Shown here piece after piece: positions 6,383 to 9,618 of a stretch of DNA of 9,618 nt (position 1 is the first letter of the stretch; the number at the start of each line of letters is the position of its first letter). The stretch comes from Azoarcus sp. GTDB taxonomy: Bacteria; Pseudomonadota; Gammaproteobacteria; Burkholderiales; Rhodocyclaceae. The position numbers were made by a program, and so were the translations under genes. The stretch is taken from contig JALNWS010000154.1 in assembly GCA_023230755.1 (NCBI GenBank), positions 1 through 9,618 on the forward strand, read 5' to 3'. Below the pieces are notes generated by a model. The model saw only the letters and a list, made by a program, of their open reading frames with translations, ran no database searches and had not been told where the DNA came from.

Positions 6383-6403
6383 CCGCAACGGGGGTCGTTG
6401 CGG
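6383..6403. repeat. Perfect inverted repeat CCGCAACG-5 nt-CGTTGCGG in the TSUP leader
   Basis: An 8-bp dyad with a 5-nt centre (GGGGT), 20 bp upstream of the TSUP start codon and just above its ribosome site. It could act as an operator dyad or as an RNA hairpin in the TSUP mRNA leader. No T-run follows on either strand, so terminator function is unlikely. Confidence 0.5.
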
Positions 6404-6408
6404 CAAGG

Positions 6409-6430
6409 GCCGAATGGTGGCCAGTTCGGC
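6409..6430. repeat. Second inverted repeat GCCGAA-10 nt-TTCGGC in the same leader
   Basis: A 6-bp dyad only 5 bp beyond the first one. The 10-nt centre contains TGGCCA. The two dyads side by side would give tandem hairpins in a minus-strand leader transcript. At this GC content a 6-bp dyad can arise by chance, so this one is weak on its own. Confidence 0.3.
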
Positions 6431-6519
6431 ACAGCTGCGCAAGAGCCACGCATACCGGAAGCACGCGACCGGTCCACGCGCACATTGCTGCATGCGCACC
6501 CGACACCCTTGCTTCGCGC

Positions 6520-6525
6520 TAGAGT
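6520..6525 (+). promoter_or_regulatory. Possible -10 (TAGAGT) placing the kinase start at a leaderless ATG
   Basis: TAGAGT ends 6 nt before the kinase ATG at 6532, so initiation would fall on or next to the start codon. The same hexamer, in the same GCTAGAGT context, forms the candidate -10 of the oxygenase gene. No -35 match is present, and no Shine-Dalgarno sequence precedes the kinase gene. Confidence 0.25.
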
Positions 6526-6531
6526 TCGATC

Positions 6532-7779
6532 ATGGATGAATCCCGCCCTCCCCCCCTTCGCGCGCCCCTGCAGTGGCTAAACTACCTGTACGCCATCGCC
6601 GCGGTCGGAGCGGTTGCCGGCATCGGAGCGCCCCTGCTCGGCGCATTCGACCTGGCCAACATCGCCATGCTGTTTCCGCTTGCGGTGATGTTTTCCGCGG
6701 TGCGCTTTGGCCGCGGCCCGGCCGTACTCGCCGCCTTTCTTTCGGTGGCCTTGTTCGATTTCTTCTTTGTCCATCCTCACTTCACCCTCGCGGTGAGCGA
6801 TTTTCAGTACCTGCTGACCTTCGCCGTACTGCTGGCTGTCGCATTGACCACTGCCGCCCTGACCACCCGCCTCGGCAGCGAACGCGATGATGCCGAGGCG
6901 CGAGAACGCGAATCCAGACAGCTCTATGAGATCGCCCAGGCCCTGTCCGCAGCGGTCAGCGCAGAAGAGATCGGCGCCCTGCGCGCACACAGCATGGCCG
7001 CACTTGGACCTGACACGCCAGCCTCACTGCGGGAGACCTACGCCACGCTTTTTTCCACCGCGATCGAGCGCGAGCATTACCTCGTCGAGGCCGAACGCAA
7101 CCGGATCGAAATTGAAGCCGAGCGCATGCGCAGCGCGCTGCTCGCTACGCTCTCGCACGATCTGCGCACGCCGCTGACAGCCCTTGCCGGGCTGGCGGAG
7201 TCGCTGCCCCTGGCCGGGCCGCCGCTCCCCCCGGCGCAGGCTGAACTGGCGGAGGCGATCCGCGCCGAAGCGCTGCGTACCCACGCGCTCGCCCGCGACC
7301 TGCTCGACCTTGCCCGACTGCAGTCGGGCGCGGTCACCTTGCGCAGGGAGTGGCTGCCGCTGGAGGAAGTGGTCGGTGCGGCGATGCAGGCCCGCAGCAG
7401 TCTGCTGAACACGCACAGAATCGGGTTCGACCTGCCCGACACGCTGCCGCTGATTGACGTGGACCCGGTGCTGATGGAGCGGGTCCTGTGCAATCTGCTG
7501 GAAAACGCAGCTCACCATACGCCGCCCGCTGGCCGGATCGACATCTCGGCCAGCGCAGATGCCGACACGCTGAGCGTCAGCGTGAGCGATGACGGTCCCG
7601 GCCTGCCCGCGGCGGGAAGCCCCCCTTCCGGCACCGGTCTTGGCCTCGCCATCGTGCGCGCGATCATCGGCGCCCATGGCGGCAAGGTCGAAATCGACAG
7701 CCCGTCCACTGGTGGCGCGCGGGTCACCATGCGCCTGCCCCTTTCCACCCCACCCCAGCCCCCGGACAGCGAAGCGTGA
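6532..7779 (+). CDS. kdpD: Truncated KdpD-like sensor histidine kinase
   Basis: 415 residues against about 890 for full KdpD. Seen in order: a KdpD-type transmembrane block (DUF4118; about 16-112, with FDFFFVHPHFTLAVSDFQYL at 75-94); a short linker, RQLYEIAQALSAAVSAEEIG (129-148), that begins like the KdpD GAF region but lacks the GAF core; a coiled helix (175-203); HisKA with LLATLSHDLRTPLTAL (203-218) and phospho-accepting H209; the N box NLLENAAHH (321-329); G1 DDGPGLP (353-359); and G2 GTGLGLAI (367-374). Only seven residues separate G1 and G2, so the F-box and ATP lid are absent. The N-terminal KdpD and USP domains are also missing. KdpD senses K+ limitation and phosphorylates KdpE; what this compact form senses is unknown, and it may be weak as a kinase or act mainly as a phosphatase. 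Overlaps kdpE by 4 bp. No ribosome site is seen before the ATG. Confidence 0.88.
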   Translation: MDESRPPPLRAPLQWLNYLYAIAAVGAVAGIGAPLLGAFDLANIAMLFPLAVMFSAVRFGRGPAVLAAFLSVALFDFFFVHPHFTLAVSDFQYLLTFAVLLAVALTTAALTTRLGSERDDAEARERESRQLYEIAQALSAAVSAEEIGALRAHSMAALGPDTPASLRETYATLFSTAIEREHYLVEAERNRIEIEAERMRSALLATLSHDLRTPLTALAGLAESLPLAGPPLPPAQAELAEAIRAEALRTHALARDLLDLARLQSGAVTLRREWLPLEEVVGAAMQARSSLLNTHRIGFDLPDTLPLIDVDPVLMERVLCNLLENAAHHTPPAGRIDISASADADTLSVSVSDDGPGLPAAGSPPSGTGLGLAIVRAIIGAHGGKVEIDSPSTGGARVTMRLPLSTPPQPPDSEA

Positions 7780-8474
7780 AAGACGCCCTCACTCACCCGC
7801 CTGCAGTCGTCATCGTGGACGACGAACCCGGCATCCGCCGCTTTGTACGTACCGCGCTGGAGTCGGCCGGCTGCGGAGTAAACGAGGCCGGCTCCGCAGC
7901 GCGTGCGCGCATCGAGCTGAGCACACGCAAACCGGATCTGCTCATCCTCGATCTCGGCCTGCCCGATGAAGATGGGCTTGCCGTGCTCGCCTCGGTGCGG
8001 GCGTGGTCGGGCATGCCGGTGCTGGTGCTCTCCGCGCGCAGCGACGAACACGACAAGGTTGCCGCACTTGACGCAGGGGCCGATGACTACCTCACCAAAC
8101 CATTCGGCATTGCCGAACTGCTGGCCAGGGTCAGAGCCCTGCTGCGACGCTCACTGCGCCCGTCCGAAGGGCAATCGATCGTCAGCTTCGGCGAGATCGA
8201 GGTCGATCTCGCCCAGCGCAGCGTCACCCGCAACGGCGAGCCGATACGCCTGACGCCGATCGAGTTCAAGCTCCTTGGACACCTGATCGCTCACGCCGGC
8301 CGCGTACTCACCCACCGCCAGTTGCTGGCTGCGGTATGGGGCCCGAACCATGTCGAACACAACCATTACCTGAGGGTGTACATGGGCGGCCTGCGGCGCA
8401 AGCTGGAGCCGACACCGGGTTTCCCCGCTCACATCCTGACCGAATCGGGCGTCGGCTATCGCCTCGTTCTGTAG
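7776..8474 (+). CDS. kdpE: OmpR-family response regulator KdpE
   Basis: 232 residues, full length. Receiver domain (about 10-122) with acidic pair D15/D16, phospho-accepting D59 in LLILDLGLPD (55-64), S86 and K108 (YLTKPF, 105-110), all intact. The C-terminal winged helix (about 135-232) has LTPIEFKLLGHLIAHAGRVL, QLLAAVWGPNHVEHNHYLRV, YMGGLRRKLE and ESGVGYRL, which track E. coli KdpE very closely, including the WGPN-VEH-HYLR-YMG pattern. In known systems it activates kdpFABC under K+ limitation; no kdpFABC is in the window. The GTG at 7776 overlaps the kinase stop (GTGA), suggesting translational coupling. Ends 12 bp before the convergent trkH stop, with no terminator between. Inferred: a potassium-responsive regulator that may act on trkH or a distant kdp operon. 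Confidence 0.93.
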   Translation: MKDALTHPPAVVIVDDEPGIRRFVRTALESAGCGVNEAGSAARARIELSTRKPDLLILDLGLPDEDGLAVLASVRAWSGMPVLVLSARSDEHDKVAALDAGADDYLTKPFGIAELLARVRALLRRSLRPSEGQSIVSFGEIEVDLAQRSVTRNGEPIRLTPIEFKLLGHLIAHAGRVLTHRQLLAAVWGPNHVEHNHYLRVYMGGLRRKLEPTPGFPAHILTESGVGYRLVL

Positions 8475-8486
8475 CCACTGCTGTGT

Positions 8487-9618
8487 TCAGCGACGCCAGA
8501 AAGTCGGCGTCATCACCACCAGCAAGGTGAAGATTTCCAGCCGTCCGAGGATCATGGAAAAACTCAGAATCCAGGTCTGCAGGTCACTCAGCCCCTGGTA
8601 GTTGGACGCCGGCCCGACCTCCCCCAGTCCAGGCCCGGCATTGTTGAGACAGGCCACCACACCGGAAAAAGCGGTGATGAGGTCGAGCCCGGTTGCGGCC
8701 AGCGCCAGCGTGAGGCTGACAATGGTCACCATGTACATGAAGCTGAAGGCAAGCACCGCGTGCAGAACCCCTTCCGAGATGGCTTGTTGCCCGAGCCTGA
8801 GCGGCAGTACCGCGCTCGGGTGCAGCGAACGCACGATCTCGCGATAGGCCTGCTTGTAGAGGATGATCGCACGCATCATCTTGATCCCGCCCCCGGTTGA
8901 ACCCGAGCAGGCGGCAAAGCTGCACAGAAAGAGAATGCAGATCTGCGCAAACATCGGCCACAAGGTGTAATCGTAAGTGGCAAGACCAAGCGAAGTCGCC
9001 AGCGAAATCGCGTGAAACGACACATAGCGCAGCGTGGTCAGGGCATCGTCGTACACGTGGTACTGCATCAGATAGATCGTCAGGGCGACAATCGTGACCG
9101 CAAGCGTGCCAAAGAACCACGGCACCTCGGGGTCCTGAAGATAGGCGCGCGGGCTGCGCCGCACCAATGCGACGTAGTGGGTGGCGAAGTTGACGCCGGA
9201 CAGCAGCGCAAAGACCATCGTGACCAGTTCGATGGGCAGGCTGTTGAAGCCCCCGAGGCTGGCATCGCGGTCGGAGAAACCGCCCAGGCCCATGATCGAG
9301 AACGCATGAATCACCGCCTCCCACGGTTTCATGCCTGCCCCCCACAGGGAAAATCCGCAAGCCACTGTCAGCAGTGCGTAAACCGCCCACAACCCTTTTG
9401 CGGTTTCAGTAATGCGCGGCGTCAGCCCCGACTCTTTCATCGGTCCCGGCGTTTCGGCCTTGAACACCTGCCGCCCACCGATACCCAGCAGCGGCAATAC
9501 CGCAACCATCAGCACAATCACGCCCATGCCGCCGACCCAGTGCATGAAGGTGCGCCACAGGTTGATCGAAATCGGGAGATATTCGAGACCGGTGAGGACG
9601 GTCGCGCCCGTCGTGGTC
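8487..9618 (-). CDS. trkH: Trk system potassium uptake protein TrkH (partial, 5' end off window)
   Basis: 376 C-terminal codons of a protein usually near 480 residues; the frame is open to the right edge and begins TTTGATVLTGL, the first pore-loop region, so the start lies outside. TrkH is the K+-translocating membrane subunit and is gated by TrkA. Pore-loop landmarks: TTTGAT (first), GLGGFSDRDASLGGF (second), LATSLGLATYDYTLWP (third), NNAGPGLGEVGP (fourth). Also seen are WRTFMHWVGGMGVIVLMVAV, AETPGPMKESGLTPRITETA and CSGSTGGGIKMMR. The filter glycines are present. The third loop reads TSLG where many relatives have TTTG or TTAG. An internal ATG near 9545 is not the start, because pore loop one lies upstream of it. 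Convergent with kdpE, 12 bp apart. In related betaproteobacteria trkA and ntrYX often lie upstream; that is a prediction for the sequence beyond the edge. Confidence 0.95.
   Translation of the reverse strand, partial: TTTGATVLTGLEYLPISINLWRTFMHWVGGMGVIVLMVAVLPLLGIGGRQVFKAETPGPMKESGLTPRITETAKGLWAVYALLTVACGFSLWGAGMKPWEAVIHAFSIMGLGGFSDRDASLGGFNSLPIELVTMVFALLSGVNFATHYVALVRRSPRAYLQDPEVPWFFGTLAVTIVALTIYLMQYHVYDDALTTLRYVSFHAISLATSLGLATYDYTLWPMFAQICILFLCSFAACSGSTGGGIKMMRAIILYKQAYREIVRSLHPSAVLPLRLGQQAISEGVLHAVLAFSFMYMVTIVSLTLALAATGLDLITAFSGVVACLNNAGPGLGEVGPASNYQGLSDLQTWILSFSMILGRLEIFTLLVVMTPTFWRR

Noticed and set aside
5643..6539. 298-codon plus-strand frame opposite the TSUP gene
   Set aside because: Very rich in His, Arg, Asp and Gln as expected for the antisense of a hydrophobic protein; no homology recognised.
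7024..7677. 217-codon minus-strand frame inside the kinase gene
   Set aside because: Antisense to HisKA/HATPase motifs that are unambiguous on the plus strand.
8492..8511. Inverted repeat GACGCC-8 nt-GGCGTC just past the kdpE stop as a terminator
   Set aside because: It lies within the last codons of trkH, has only a 6-bp stem and no T-run on either strand.
1..9618. Mobile elements, CRISPR arrays, tRNA genes or toxin-antitoxin pairs
   Set aside because: No spaced direct repeats, transposase motifs, tRNA cloverleaf or small paired frames with ribosome sites were found; composition is uniform across the window.

Overview
The window is ordinary-looking, high-GC proteobacterial chromosome, densely packed with genes on both strands. 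Protein similarity recalled from memory (the KdpE C-terminus, TrkH, TupA and the molybdate-type HTH/PBP regulator) and the base composition fit a betaproteobacterium, most likely of the Azoarcus/Thauera/Aromatoleum group. That placement is inference. I see no tRNA, rRNA, CRISPR array, insertion sequence or phage gene.

Layout, left to right. A nitronate monooxygenase/2-nitropropane dioxygenase family gene (minus strand, cut by the left edge) diverges from a TRIC-type (UPF0126) cation channel gene. A perfect 8-2-8 palindrome between them overlaps a candidate promoter of the oxygenase gene. mscL follows on the plus strand and ends at a strong intrinsic terminator shared with a convergent glyoxalase-II-like metallo-hydrolase gene. 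Upstream of the hydrolase on the minus strand is tupA, a periplasmic tungstate-binding protein gene. It diverges from a regulator gene with a ModE-type winged helix fused to a molybdate/tungstate-binding-like PBP domain. No tupB (permease) or tupC (ATPase) lies beside them. The regulator runs tail-to-tail into a minus-strand pair that is probably co-transcribed: a TSUP (TauE/SafE) anion transporter followed by a RhtB/LysE amino-acid exporter. Divergent from that pair is a KdpD-like histidine kinase gene overlapping kdpE by 4 bp. The two-component pair converges on trkH, the membrane subunit of the Trk potassium uptake system, which is cut by the right edge.

How the genes may work together. 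tupA and its divergent regulator look like a tungstate/molybdate sensing and capture pair. KdpD-like/KdpE plus TrkH form a potassium cluster, and mscL and the TRIC channel add an ion/osmotic flavour. The strongest oddity is the kinase. It keeps the KdpD transmembrane block, the phospho-accepting His, and the N and G boxes. It lacks the N-terminal KdpD and USP sensor domains, most of the GAF domain, and the F-box/ATP lid. No kdpFABC is visible, so this pair may serve trkH or a distant target. I found no clearly new multi-gene system; the noteworthy points are architectural and regulatory.
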